The notes below the pieces were generated by a model. The model worked only from the letters and a program-made list of their open reading frames with translations. It did not search any database and was not told where the DNA came from. This document shows, piece by piece, positions 1 through 5,843 of a DNA stretch of 6,572 nucleotides (position 1 is the stretch's first letter; the number at the start of each line of letters is the position of its first letter). This DNA is from Syntrophaceae bacterium (GTDB taxonomy: Bacteria > Desulfobacterota > SM23-61). The stretch lies in assembly GCA_003154025.1 (NCBI GenBank), contig PMCE01000137.1, positions 11,289 to 17,860 of the forward strand, read 5' to 3'. The position numbers and the translations under genes are program-made.

Positions 1-537
1 GGGTTCCAGATGCTGGGGAAGAGAATCCGCGACCCCTTCGGAATGGAGACTCAACAGGGGGAAGTGGAAGGGCTGGGGCTTCTAGACGTGGCTACAACCC
101 TGCTCCCGGAGAAGATGACTTTCCAGGTAAAAGCCGTCCCCCTGAACGGTCTGGAGGCGGGAGATGGAGAAATCCTCAGCGGGTATGAGATTCACATGGG
201 AGAGACCGAACGGGGCCCATCGACTGCGCCCGCCTTTCGAATCCTGGCCCGGCTGGAACGGGAAATGGCCGTCGAGGATGGGGCCGTCGCTTCCGACCGG
301 AGCGTCTGGGGAACCTACCTCCATGGCCTCTTCGACAACGACGGATTCCGCCGCCGGTTCATCGAATCCCTGCAGGAACGGAAGGACCGGATGAATCAAT
401 CCGGAGTCGGGGCAACCGGCCGATCTCCCCTGCTGGATTACCGGGCCTTTAAGGAAAACGAATACGACAAGCTGGCCGCAGCGCTTCGCGAAGCCCTGGA
501 TATGAAGCAGATTTATCGAATCATCGGAAGGAAATAG
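1..537 (+). CDS. cobQ: Adenosylcobyric acid synthase CobQ/CbiP, C-terminal part (5' end outside window)
   Basis: The open frame runs in from the window edge and ends at TAG 535-537. It gives about 178 residues of a protein that is normally close to 500. The enzyme amidates side chains b, d, e and g of adenosylcobyrinic acid a,c-diamide, using glutamine and ATP, to give adenosylcobyric acid in the cytoplasm. What remains is the class I glutamine amidotransferase domain. The first residues, GFQMLG then RIRDPFG, follow the family's CGG(Y/F)Q nucleophile elbow, so the catalytic Cys lies just off the left edge. SGYEIHMGET (about fragment residues 60-69) and GTYLHGLFDN (about 104-113) are the conserved family blocks, and the His in the second is the expected catalytic His. 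The ATG at position 10 is internal (the Met of FQML), not the start. The gene lies upstream of cbiB and cobD, which act just downstream in the pathway. There is no sign of damage in the visible part. Confidence 0.93.
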   Translation, partial: GFQMLGKRIRDPFGMETQQGEVEGLGLLDVATTLLPEKMTFQVKAVPLNGLEAGDGEILSGYEIHMGETERGPSTAPAFRILARLEREMAVEDGAVASDRSVWGTYLHGLFDNDGFRRRFIESLQERKDRMNQSGVGATGRSPLLDYRAFKENEYDKLAAALREALDMKQIYRIIGRK

Positions 538-542
538 AGTGG

Positions 543-624
543 GATTGCAGATTTCAGATTGCAGATTGCAGATTTAAGGGCGACGAATAAATAAATCTGA
601 AATCTAAAATCTGCAATCTGAAAT
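543..624. repeat. Palindromic heptad repeat between cobQ and cbiB
   Basis: Two arms made of 7-base units face each other. The left arm (543-575) is four and a half units of GATTKCA: GATTGCA, GATTTCA, GATTGCA, GATTGCA, GATTT. The right arm (593-624) has the reverse-complement type of unit, AAATCTG or CAATCTG. Aligned end to end, 544-575 and 593-624 match at 27 of 32 positions as an inverted repeat around a 17-base centre. In a shifted register, 551-567 pairs perfectly with 608-624 over 17 bases. Transcribed, this would form a long AU-rich hairpin ending only 15 bases before the cbiB start. I see no poly-T tail marking it as an intrinsic terminator. The function is unknown. Confidence 0.9.
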
Positions 625-639
625 GTATTTGGTGCTACC

Positions 640-1608
640 TTGTCTTCCCTCACAATCGTCTTTGCTTATGCCCTTGACCTGATCCTGGGGGACCCGCAAT
701 GGTTTCCCCATCCGGTTCGCCTGATGGGCAGTCTCATCTCCGGGCTCCAGGGCGGGTTGCGGAAAGTCGGCTCCTCCCCTTCCTGGCTGCGATTCGCGGG
801 GGTCCTGCTGGCGGCGATTCCCTGCGGGGCAGCTTATCTCGGCGCCACCTTATTGATTCAATGGACGACCGGGCTCTCCTGGGTGGCGGGAATGATCTGT
901 TCAGCCCTGCTCGCCTACACGACCCTGGCGACCCGGGATCTGCGGGTTGAGACGCAAAAGGTTCTCCGCGCCCTTGAGGCGGGAGACCTGGCGCAGGCCC
1001 GCCGGGAACTTTCCTTTCTGGTAAGCCGGGATACGGAGCACCTGGATGAGCCCGAGATTCTTCGAGCCCTGGTCGAGACTGTGGGGGAGAATATTTCCGA
1101 CGGAGTGATCGCCCCGCTTTTTTATCTCGGGTTGGGAGGACCGGCCTGGGCCATGACCTACAAAGCCATCAATACTCTGGATTCCATGGTTGGGTATAAG
1201 AATGAAGAATTCCGGCATATGGGGTGGGCCTCGGCGAGGCTGGATGATGCCGCCAACTTTCTTCCCGCCCGCCTTTCCGGGTTCATCATCGCCCTATCTT
1301 CTTCGATCCTCGGGGGACCCGGAAGGGATTCCCTGCGAATCCTGATGCGGGATCATGCCCGACACCCGAGCCCCAACAGCGCCTGGCCGGAGGCGGCCAT
1401 GGCCGGAGCCCTGGGAGTCCAGCTCGGCGGCTTGAATTATTATTTCGGCCAGCCCAGTCAGAAACCCCTTATCGGGGACCGAAAAAAGGCCATCGAAAGG
1501 AGGGATGTGCGGGAGGCTTGGAAGATTTTGTATCTCTCCTCTTTCTGCATGCTCCTTCTGGCCTTGCTTCTTGCGGCGGCCGAGGAGAAGTTTTTGTCCT
1601 TGCTATAA
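640..1608 (+). CDS. cbiB: Adenosylcobinamide-phosphate synthase CbiB (also called CobD in the aerobic-pathway nomenclature)
   Basis: This is an integral membrane enzyme that condenses adenosylcobyric acid with (R)-1-amino-2-propanol phosphate, attaching the aminopropanol linker that later carries the nucleotide loop. The length of 322 residues is normal for the family. Conserved blocks seen are GDP...FPHPVRLMG (residues 17-30), ENISDG (150-155), YKAINTLDSMVGYK (174-187) and HPSPNSAWPEAAMAGALGVQLGG (242-264). Hydrophobic stretches near residues 53-72, 78-96, 155-172, 209-226 and 298-313 fit a multi-pass inner-membrane protein. The start is TTG at 640: no in-frame ATG or GTG lies nearby, and translation from here gives the expected N-terminus (SSLTIVFAYALDLILGDP). 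The ribosome site is weak, at best GGTG at 631-634, and sits next to the hairpin at 543-624. The TAA stop is part of an AGGCGCA heptad. The product of cobD, the next gene, is this enzyme's co-substrate source. Confidence 0.95.
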   Translation: MSSLTIVFAYALDLILGDPQWFPHPVRLMGSLISGLQGGLRKVGSSPSWLRFAGVLLAAIPCGAAYLGATLLIQWTTGLSWVAGMICSALLAYTTLATRDLRVETQKVLRALEAGDLAQARRELSFLVSRDTEHLDEPEILRALVETVGENISDGVIAPLFYLGLGGPAWAMTYKAINTLDSMVGYKNEEFRHMGWASARLDDAANFLPARLSGFIIALSSSILGGPGRDSLRILMRDHARHPSPNSAWPEAAMAGALGVQLGGLNYYFGQPSQKPLIGDRKKAIERRDVREAWKILYLSSFCMLLLALLLAAAEEKFLSLL

Positions 1609-1614
1609 GGCGCA
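1608..1614. repeat. AGGCGCA heptad overlapping the cbiB stop codon
   Basis: The last A of the TAA stop begins AGGCGCA. The same TAAGGCGCA context recurs at the livF stop (6546-6554), and the heptad occurs again inside the 5694-5728 array. A single 7-mer could match by chance, but the repeated placement at a stop codon makes it worth marking. Confidence 0.5.
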
Positions 1615-1638
1615 GTTTGTGGAACCATTTTTAAAAAA

Positions 1639-1719
1639 AGGGTTCCAGGGTTCAAGGATTCGAGGGTTCCAGCGTTTTCATTTTACTTGGCCCCTTGAAT
1701 CCCGGACTCCTCCAACCCT
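1639..1719. repeat. Octad repeat with inverted second arm between cbiB and cobD
   Basis: Positions 1639-1678 read as five consecutive 8-base units of consensus AGGGTTCN (AGGGTTCC, AGGGTTCA, AGGATTCG, AGGGTTCC, then a decayed AGCGTTTT). Positions 1688-1719 read on the minus strand as four more units: AGGGTTGG, AGGAGTCC, GGGATTCA and AGGGGCCA. The element is therefore a degenerate inverted array, about 22 of 32 positions matching when 1639-1670 is compared with the reverse complement of 1688-1719. A separate short inverted repeat, TGGAACC at 1620-1626 and GGTTCCA at 1641-1647, flanks an A/T-rich loop. The right arm covers 1695-1719, where a longer reading of cobD would place part of a 14-residue N-terminal extension. 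Confidence 0.82.
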
Positions 1720-1736
1720 TCTTGCGGGATTTATTC

Positions 1737-2837
1737 TTGAATAAGGTTCACGGCGGTAACATCTACGAAATTGCCGAGCGCCACGGGATGGACCCGGCGC
1801 AGATTACCGATTTCAGCGCTTCCATCAATCCCCTCGGGCTTTCCCCCCGGGCCAAAAAGAAGATCCTGAAAGAGGGCCTGACGGCCGTCCTGCATTACCC
1901 GGACTCCCAATGTTCCAAACTCCGGAAAACCCTGGCCGAGTTTCATCACGCCCCGGAAAGCTGTTTCCTGGCCGGAGCCGGCTCTACGGATTTCATTTAT
2001 TCTCTGCCCCGCCATTTGAAATTGAATCGCGTTCTCCTGGTGACCCCGGCCTTCAGCGAGTACGAAAACGCCCTGGAAAGCACGGAAGGGGAGGGCCAGG
2101 TCCATTTCTTCGAGACCCGGGAGGAGGATGGTTTCGAGCTCAATGTGGAAGGGCTCCTGCTGGCCTTGACCCAGGGATACGATGCCCTCTACCTCTGCAA
2201 CCCGAACAACCCTACCGGAATCCTGGCCGAAAGGAAAGACCTCCTGCGGGTCCTGGCCCGGACAGAAAGGGAGAGAATCTGGTTCATCCTGGATGAGGCT
2301 TTCATCGACTTCGTCCCCAAGGAATCTCTTCTCCTCGATGCCCTCGGCTCCTCCCGGCTCATCATCCTCCGATCCCTTACCAAATTCTACGCCCTGCCCG
2401 GCCTTCGAGCCGGCTACCTGGTTTCCAACCCCGAAGTCGTCCGCTATCTAGCTCGCACCCAGGAGCCCTGGAGCGTCAATGCCCTGGCCCAACTCGTCGC
2501 CTCGGAGAGCCTGCCGGACAGGGCTTATGCCGAGCGAACGCTGGAATTCATCCACCGCGAGCGGGAGAACCTCACCCACGACCTGCGGAGCATTCCAGGC
2601 TTCGTCCCCTACCCCAGCTCCGCCAATTATCTTCTGGTCCAGCTGCATCCCTCTCTTAACCTGACCGCGGGCGAACTCGGCGAGAGGCTGATTCCCCGGG
2701 GGATCCTGATCCGCGACTGCGGGTCCTTCCACCATCTCGGGCCCTACTTTTTCCGCATCGCCGTGCGCAGCCGCAAGGAAAACCTGGCCCTCCTCAAAGC
2801 CCTGCGCCAAATTCACAAAGAAATAATAAAATCGTAA
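1737..2837 (+). CDS. cobD: L-threonine-O-3-phosphate decarboxylase CobD (PLP-dependent, fold type I)
   Basis: This cytoplasmic enzyme decarboxylates L-threonine-O-3-phosphate to (R)-1-amino-2-propanol O-2-phosphate, the linker that CbiB attaches to adenosylcobyric acid. From TTG 1737 the product is 366 residues, close to the usual size of about 365. Seen in order: HGGNIYE at residues 5-11, the CobD-type DFSASINPLG (25-34), HYPD (53-56), GAGSTDFIY (80-88), CNPNNPTG (154-161), LDEAFIDF (185-192), SLTKFYALPGLRAGY (213-227) with the expected PLP lysine at 216, and RIAVRS (340-345) for the substrate acid group. An in-frame TTG at 1695 would add 14 residues, but these come entirely from the preceding octad repeat and lack a ribosome site. 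TTG 1737 has GGGA at 1726-1729, so I prefer it. Histidinol-phosphate aminotransferase is the close alternative; the HGGN N-terminus, DFSASINPLG and the B12 neighbours favour CobD. No convincing intrinsic terminator follows. Confidence 0.92.
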   Translation: MNKVHGGNIYEIAERHGMDPAQITDFSASINPLGLSPRAKKKILKEGLTAVLHYPDSQCSKLRKTLAEFHHAPESCFLAGAGSTDFIYSLPRHLKLNRVLLVTPAFSEYENALESTEGEGQVHFFETREEDGFELNVEGLLLALTQGYDALYLCNPNNPTGILAERKDLLRVLARTERERIWFILDEAFIDFVPKESLLLDALGSSRLIILRSLTKFYALPGLRAGYLVSNPEVVRYLARTQEPWSVNALAQLVASESLPDRAYAERTLEFIHRERENLTHDLRSIPGFVPYPSSANYLLVQLHPSLNLTAGELGERLIPRGILIRDCGSFHHLGPYFFRIAVRSRKENLALLKALRQIHKEIIKS

Positions 2838-2867
2838 AAAATACAAAGCATTACCTGAATATCATTT

Positions 2868-2898
2868 AGTAATACTCCTTACTCTATCAAATATTACT
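2868..2898. promoter_or_regulatory. Inverted repeat AGTAATA-N17-TATTACT upstream of the -35 box
   Basis: Perfect 7-base arms lie at 2868-2874 and 2892-2898, and the right arm ends on the first base of the -35 hexamer. The left arm also belongs to a small palindrome, AGTA-A-TACT. An activator or repressor site is possible from the position, but the region is AT-rich, so chance pairing cannot be excluded. It lacks the GC-rich stem and T-run expected of a terminator for cobD. Confidence 0.35.
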
Positions 2899-2925
2899 TG
2901 ACAAGAAACTGTCATTTATTATAAG
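2898..2925 (+). promoter_or_regulatory. Sigma70-type promoter for the liv operon
   Basis: TTGACA at 2898-2903 matches the -35 consensus perfectly. TATAAG at 2920-2925 matches the -10 consensus at five of six positions, with a 16-base spacer. The surrounding DNA is markedly AT-rich compared with the genes on each side. Transcription would begin near 2932 and give a leader of about 84 bases before livH. The site lies exactly where the B12 genes end and the transporter genes begin. Confidence 0.72.
2899..2914. promoter_or_regulatory. Candidate operator TGACA-N6-TGTCA overlapping the -35 box
   Basis: A perfect 5-base inverted repeat with a 6-base centre covers most of the -35 hexamer and runs into the spacer. 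A dimeric repressor bound here would block RNA polymerase, so it is a reasonable candidate for substrate- or nutrient-dependent control of the operon. No regulator gene lies in the window, and five-base arms are short, so this remains tentative. Confidence 0.4.
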
Positions 2926-2926
2926 A

Positions 2927-2960
2927 GGGTGGTGATTTCGGCTGCCAGGCCTTACCACCT
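2927..2960 (+). promoter_or_regulatory. Stem-loop or palindrome at the expected transcript start of the liv operon
   Basis: GGTGGTGA (2928-2935) can pair with TTACCACC (2952-2959), with one G-U pair. Inside it, GGC 2940-2942 can pair with GCC 2949-2951 around a six-base loop. It follows the -10 box directly, so it is either a DNA operator straddling the start site or, if transcription begins early enough, a 5'-end RNA hairpin. A second palindrome, CGAAGCTTCG at 2988-2997, comes before the livH ribosome site. I do not recognise a known riboswitch class here, and there is no B12-box-like motif. Confidence 0.45.
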
Positions 2961-3015
2961 GTAGGTTTGTGTTCATACTTTACTCTTCGAAGCTTCGCCG
3001 GGGGGATACCTAGAT

Positions 3016-3891
3016 ATGTGGGAAACAATCGAAGTCGTCCTGGTCTACACCTTCATCCTGGGGTCCATCTACCTGCTCATCTCTTTGGGCTTCTCCATCA
3101 TCTGCGGGGTGCTGCGGATTTTTCATCTGGGGTATGCCTACCTTTTCACCCTGACCGTCTACATCACCTGGATGTTCATGAAAGAAATGGGGATGGGATT
3201 GATTCCCGCCTTGATTGGCATGGTGATTGTCCAGTTCGCCATTTCCTACCTTATCTACAAGGGCATCATGATGAAGTACATGGCCAAGGAAGAAATCATC
3301 CTGACCGGACTCCTCCTCGTCTCCATCATCGTGGAACAGGCGGTTAACTACCGGTACCCCATCCAGGCCGGGGTTTTCCTCCAGACCACGATCTTCGAGG
3401 GAACCTCGGACATCGGATCGGTGGTGATCTCCAACCAATTGATCGTCGGGACCGTCATCGCCATTCTGCTGACCGCCCTCTTCGTCGTCTTCTTCCTGAA
3501 GACCAAGACCGGCCTGGCCATCCGGGCCCTGTCCCAGGATATCTACAGCAGCCGGCTGATCGGGGTCAACGTGGAGGTGCTTTATACCTTCACCATGTTT
3601 CTCATCCTGATTCCGGTCATCGTGGGGACCCTCATCGTGGCCCCGGTCTGGGCCGTGGACCCGACCATGGGATCTCTCTACATGACCACCGCCATCCTGG
3701 TGGCCATCCTGGGAGGACTGGGAAACATCAAGGGAACCATCATCGCCAGCTATCTCATCGGAGCCACCCATGCCCTGGTCTCCTTCGTGGTGGGGGAGCC
3801 CCGGTTCATGAACTTCTCCGCCCTGGTTCTGGTCATGATCATTCTAATGGTGAGACCGCAAGGGATCGCCAAGAGTGAGGCGCTATGGTAG
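3016..3891 (+). CDS. livH: Liv-type ABC transporter inner-membrane permease, LivH subunit
   Basis: This is one of two membrane subunits of an importer in the branched-chain amino acid (HAAT) family. It has 291 residues, a normal LivH length, and is nearly all hydrophobic helices. The start LGSIYLLISLGFSIICGVLRIFHLGYAYL (residues 15-43) corresponds to the LivH segment usually written GSIYALIALG...GVxxxxNFAHGE, but the NFAHGE part is replaced by IFHLGYA. GLAIRALSQDIYSSRLIGVNV (166-186) is the cytoplasmic loop that contacts the ATPases. ILGGLGNIKGTIIASYLIG (231-249) and VRPQG (279-283) are family hallmarks. The ATG at 3016 follows a G-rich ribosome site at 3000-3005. It is the first gene after the promoter at 2898-2925, and its 3' end overlaps livM by 7 bases. 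Assignment to the family is secure. The substrate is not, because no binding protein is seen. Confidence 0.92.
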   Translation: MWETIEVVLVYTFILGSIYLLISLGFSIICGVLRIFHLGYAYLFTLTVYITWMFMKEMGMGLIPALIGMVIVQFAISYLIYKGIMMKYMAKEEIILTGLLLVSIIVEQAVNYRYPIQAGVFLQTTIFEGTSDIGSVVISNQLIVGTVIAILLTALFVVFFLKTKTGLAIRALSQDIYSSRLIGVNVEVLYTFTMFLILIPVIVGTLIVAPVWAVDPTMGSLYMTTAILVAILGGLGNIKGTIIASYLIGATHALVSFVVGEPRFMNFSALVLVMIILMVRPQGIAKSEALW

Positions 3892-4925
3892 AGGTAGAAA
3901 CCAGAAGAGACCGCATTACCATCCGTTACAAAGGGAAGAAGTGGGACTGGATTCTGGAGCCCCGCTACTGGCGGAATGCCCTGATCGGGACGGCCCTCCT
4001 CGTCCTCTTTCCCCTGATCTGCTATTTCGTCAGTCCCATCCTCCTCAACACGGTGATCAACGCCAACCTTTACGCCGCCATCGCCATTCCCCTGGCGCTG
4101 ATGACCCTGGGGACGGGGCGGATGAACTTCGGGCCGAATTTCTTCATCGGCGTAGGCGGGTACGCAGCAGCCCTGCTCTCCATCGCCTACGGGTGGGGCG
4201 CGCTGGCCACTCTCCCCTTTGCCATCCTCTTCAGCCTCCTTTGCGCCCTGATCTTTTCCCCCCTGGTGATCGTGGCCCGGGGGCTCTACTACGTCCTGCT
4301 GACCCTTCTTCTTCCCCTGGTTTTCATGGAAATCACCTTCATCTACTCGGACACCTTCAAGGGGGATGTGGGCCTGGCGGGTATTAAGCTCCTGATGAAC
4401 ACGGGAATGGTGAAGGTCAATTTTCTCCTCACCGCTTACCTCTCCATGGCCCTCATGCTCCTGTACCTGCTGGTGATCAATAAGCTCATCAAATCCCGTT
4501 ACGGCCTCATCATGGCCACCATCAACGACGGGGAAGAGGTGGCTCACGGGATCGGGGTCAACATCAACAAGGTCAAGATCCTGGCCTTCGTCTTTGCCGC
4601 GGGAATGATCGGGGTAGTGGGCTGGTTCTATGCCCATTACTTCGGAACCTTTGCCGGCATTACCTACCTTCCCCTGAATTTCATGATCAAGGTCCTCCTG
4701 GTGATCTTCATCGGAGGGCGGACCCAGGTCTTCGGATGCGTGGTGGGGGGGTATTTCATCGCCTTCCTGGAGATGATCCTGGTGGCCACGATGGGGGAGA
4801 TCCAACCGGTCCTTTTCCCGGTCATCCTCGCCGTCCTCCTCTTTGCCCTCCCCGAGGGCCTCTTCGGGCTGTATCGGAAACGACGCTACCGCGAGTACCT
4901 GCCAACCTTGCACGTACGGAGATAG
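3885..4925 (+). CDS. livM: Liv-type ABC transporter inner-membrane permease, LivM subunit
   Basis: This is the second membrane subunit, expected to pair with LivH to form the channel. It has 346 residues. The first 30 or so (charged, ending EPRYWRN) form a hydrophilic cytoplasmic lead before the first membrane helix. LMTLGTGRMNFGPNFFIGVGGYAAALLS (residues 72-99) matches the LivM block around LSFGxAxFxGIGAYxAA, with MNFGPNFF in place of the more common LSFGHAAF. SRYGLIMATINDGEEVAHGIGVNINKVKILAF (204-235) is the ATPase-contact loop, and LPEGLFGLY (322-330) is the usual C-terminal motif. The segment VIFIGGRTQVFGCVVGGYF (273-291) stands where relatives carry GGxGTxxGPxxGA, and it is clearly altered. 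The start ATG 3885 lies inside the end of livH, with GAGG at 3877-3880 as ribosome site; the overlap suggests translational coupling. livG begins 6 bases after its stop. Confidence 0.92.
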   Translation: MVEVETRRDRITIRYKGKKWDWILEPRYWRNALIGTALLVLFPLICYFVSPILLNTVINANLYAAIAIPLALMTLGTGRMNFGPNFFIGVGGYAAALLSIAYGWGALATLPFAILFSLLCALIFSPLVIVARGLYYVLLTLLLPLVFMEITFIYSDTFKGDVGLAGIKLLMNTGMVKVNFLLTAYLSMALMLLYLLVINKLIKSRYGLIMATINDGEEVAHGIGVNINKVKILAFVFAAGMIGVVGWFYAHYFGTFAGITYLPLNFMIKVLLVIFIGGRTQVFGCVVGGYFIAFLEMILVATMGEIQPVLFPVILAVLLFALPEGLFGLYRKRRYREYLPTLHVRR

Positions 4926-4931
4926 GCAAAG

Positions 4932-5684
4932 ATGTCTGAGATCCTGAAAGTCCGGAACATCACCAAGTCCTTCGGAGGCCTCACCGCGGTCCACGATTTG
5001 AGCTTCGACATCCGCAAAGGGGAGACGGTGGGCCTCATCGGGCCGAACGGGGCCGGCAAGACCACCCTGGTGAACCTCCTGTGCGGGTCCCTGTACCCGG
5101 ACCGGGGCGAGATTGAAATGGAAGGGAAGATGATCACCCGCGTGCCCCCGCACAGGCGGTGCCATCTGGGCCTCAGCCGGACTTATCAGATTCCCCGGCC
5201 CTTTCCCGAACTCACCGCCCTGATGAGCGTGGTCACCAGCGCCCTGTGCGGCAAAGACCGGGTCAACCGGGGGCTGGATGACGCCGCGGCGGAGGCCACC
5301 CATTACCTGGAATTTGTCGGCCTCTTCAGCAAGCGGAATGTCCTGGCCCGGGACCTCACCTTCTTCGAACTCCGGATGCTGGAGCTAGCCCGGGCCCTGG
5401 CCACCTCCCCCAAGCTCCTCTTCGTGGATGAGGTCATGGCCGGGCTGAACCCGGGGGAGGCCGAAAAGGCCGTCCGGCTCATTGCCCGGGCCAAGGAGGA
5501 GTTCGGCCTGACCATCTTCTGGATCGAGCATGTCATGGCGGTCCTGATGGAAGCGGCGGAACGGATCATCGCCATTCAGTTCGGGGAGAAGATCGCCGAG
5601 GGAACCCCGGAAGAGATTTCCAACAACGATACGGTGATCGAAGCCTACCTGGGCTCGGGTTGGAAGCAGGGAACCTGCAATTGA
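4932..5684 (+). CDS. livG: Liv-type ABC transporter ATP-binding protein, LivG subunit, with atypical signature motif
   Basis: This cytoplasmic ATPase is expected to work with LivF to power the LivH/LivM channel. It has 250 residues, normal for LivG. Seen are Walker A GPNGAGKTT (37-45), Q-loop Gln 86 in the LivG-type SRTYQIPRPF (82-91), Walker B LLFVDE (162-167) with catalytic Glu 167, and the switch His 200 in IEHVM. The ABC signature, usually LSxGQ, reads LTFFE (142-146) but is followed by the normal RMLELARALATSP. Walker B continues as DEVMAGLNP rather than DEPxxGLNP, which I recall from a subset of LivG-like proteins. ATG 4932 has GGAG at 4919-4922 within the livM end. Unlike the tight joins upstream, a 159-base repeat-filled gap separates it from livF. 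Confidence 0.93.
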   Translation: MSEILKVRNITKSFGGLTAVHDLSFDIRKGETVGLIGPNGAGKTTLVNLLCGSLYPDRGEIEMEGKMITRVPPHRRCHLGLSRTYQIPRPFPELTALMSVVTSALCGKDRVNRGLDDAAAEATHYLEFVGLFSKRNVLARDLTFFELRMLELARALATSPKLLFVDEVMAGLNPGEAEKAVRLIARAKEEFGLTIFWIEHVMAVLMEAAERIIAIQFGEKIAEGTPEEISNNDTVIEAYLGSGWKQGTCN

Positions 5685-5693
5685 AATAAAGAA

Positions 5694-5728
5694 AGGTACA
5701 AGGCGCAAGGTACAAGGCAAAAGGTAAA
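5694..5728. repeat. Heptad tandem repeat (five units, AGGYNNA) after livG
   Basis: Five consecutive 7-base units with no gap or slip read AGGTACA, AGGCGCA, AGGTACA, AGGCAAA, AGGTAAA. AGG is invariant at the start of each unit and A at the end. The array starts 9 bases after the livG stop. It lies within what should be a continuous operon and does not encode anything visible. Its unit AGGCGCA also occurs at the cbiB and livF stop codons. Confidence 0.88.
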
Positions 5729-5788
5729 GAATACTCTAGGACCTGCTTGGCAGATTGCGGGATGAAAAGCCGAAGGCCATCTTCAAAA

Positions 5789-5825
5789 CTTAAGGCACTT
5801 AAGCGCACTTGAGGCACTTTAGGCA
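5789..5825. repeat. About 9-base tandem repeat (CTTNAGGCA) before livF
   Basis: Four units read CTTAAGGCA, CTTAAGCGCA (one extra base), CTTGAGGCA and CTTTAGGCA, followed by a partial CTA. The array ends 18 bases before the livF ATG and just upstream of its ribosome site (GGGGGA, 5835-5840). It differs in sequence and period from the heptad array 60 bases upstream in the same gap. The stretch between the two arrays (5729-5788) shows no gene or clear structure, apart from one GCAGATTGC that resembles the heptads at 543-575. Confidence 0.85.
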
Positions 5826-5843
5826 CTATTCTCCGGGGGAATC

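Noticed and set aside
543..624. CRISPR array
   Set aside because: Units are 7 bases, directly abutting, without unique spacers, and the two arms are inverted; no cas gene is present.
1620..1647. TGGAACC/GGTTCCA hairpin after cbiB as an intrinsic terminator
   Set aside because: The arms pair, but the loop holds the A/T run and no T-tract follows the stem. It fits better as an extra arm of the octad element.
1695..1736. First 14 codons of a longer cobD
   Set aside because: Encoded largely by the inverted octad repeat, lacks a ribosome site, and has no counterpart in the family; the TTG at 1737 is a better start.
2838..2900. Intrinsic terminator after cobD
   Set aside because: The region is AT-rich with an AGTAATA/TATTACT inverted repeat, but there is no GC-rich stem followed by Ts. 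Termination here is plausible but not visible.
2927..3015. Known riboswitch in the livH leader
   Set aside because: A stem-loop and a short palindrome are present, but I could match no known aptamer core, and the leader of about 84 bases is short for most classes.
3010..3771. 253-codon open frame on the minus strand opposite livH
   Set aside because: Low-complexity His/Asp/Gly-rich translation antisense to a hydrophobic permease; no motif and no ribosome site that stands out.
3750..5303. 517-codon open frame on the minus strand, opposite livH end, livM and livG start
   Set aside because: It lies fully antisense to three clear family members. Its translation is rich in His, Asp, Gly, Gln and Glu with no domain, as expected from the complement of GC-rich, C-ending codons. 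Lack of stops follows from codon bias.
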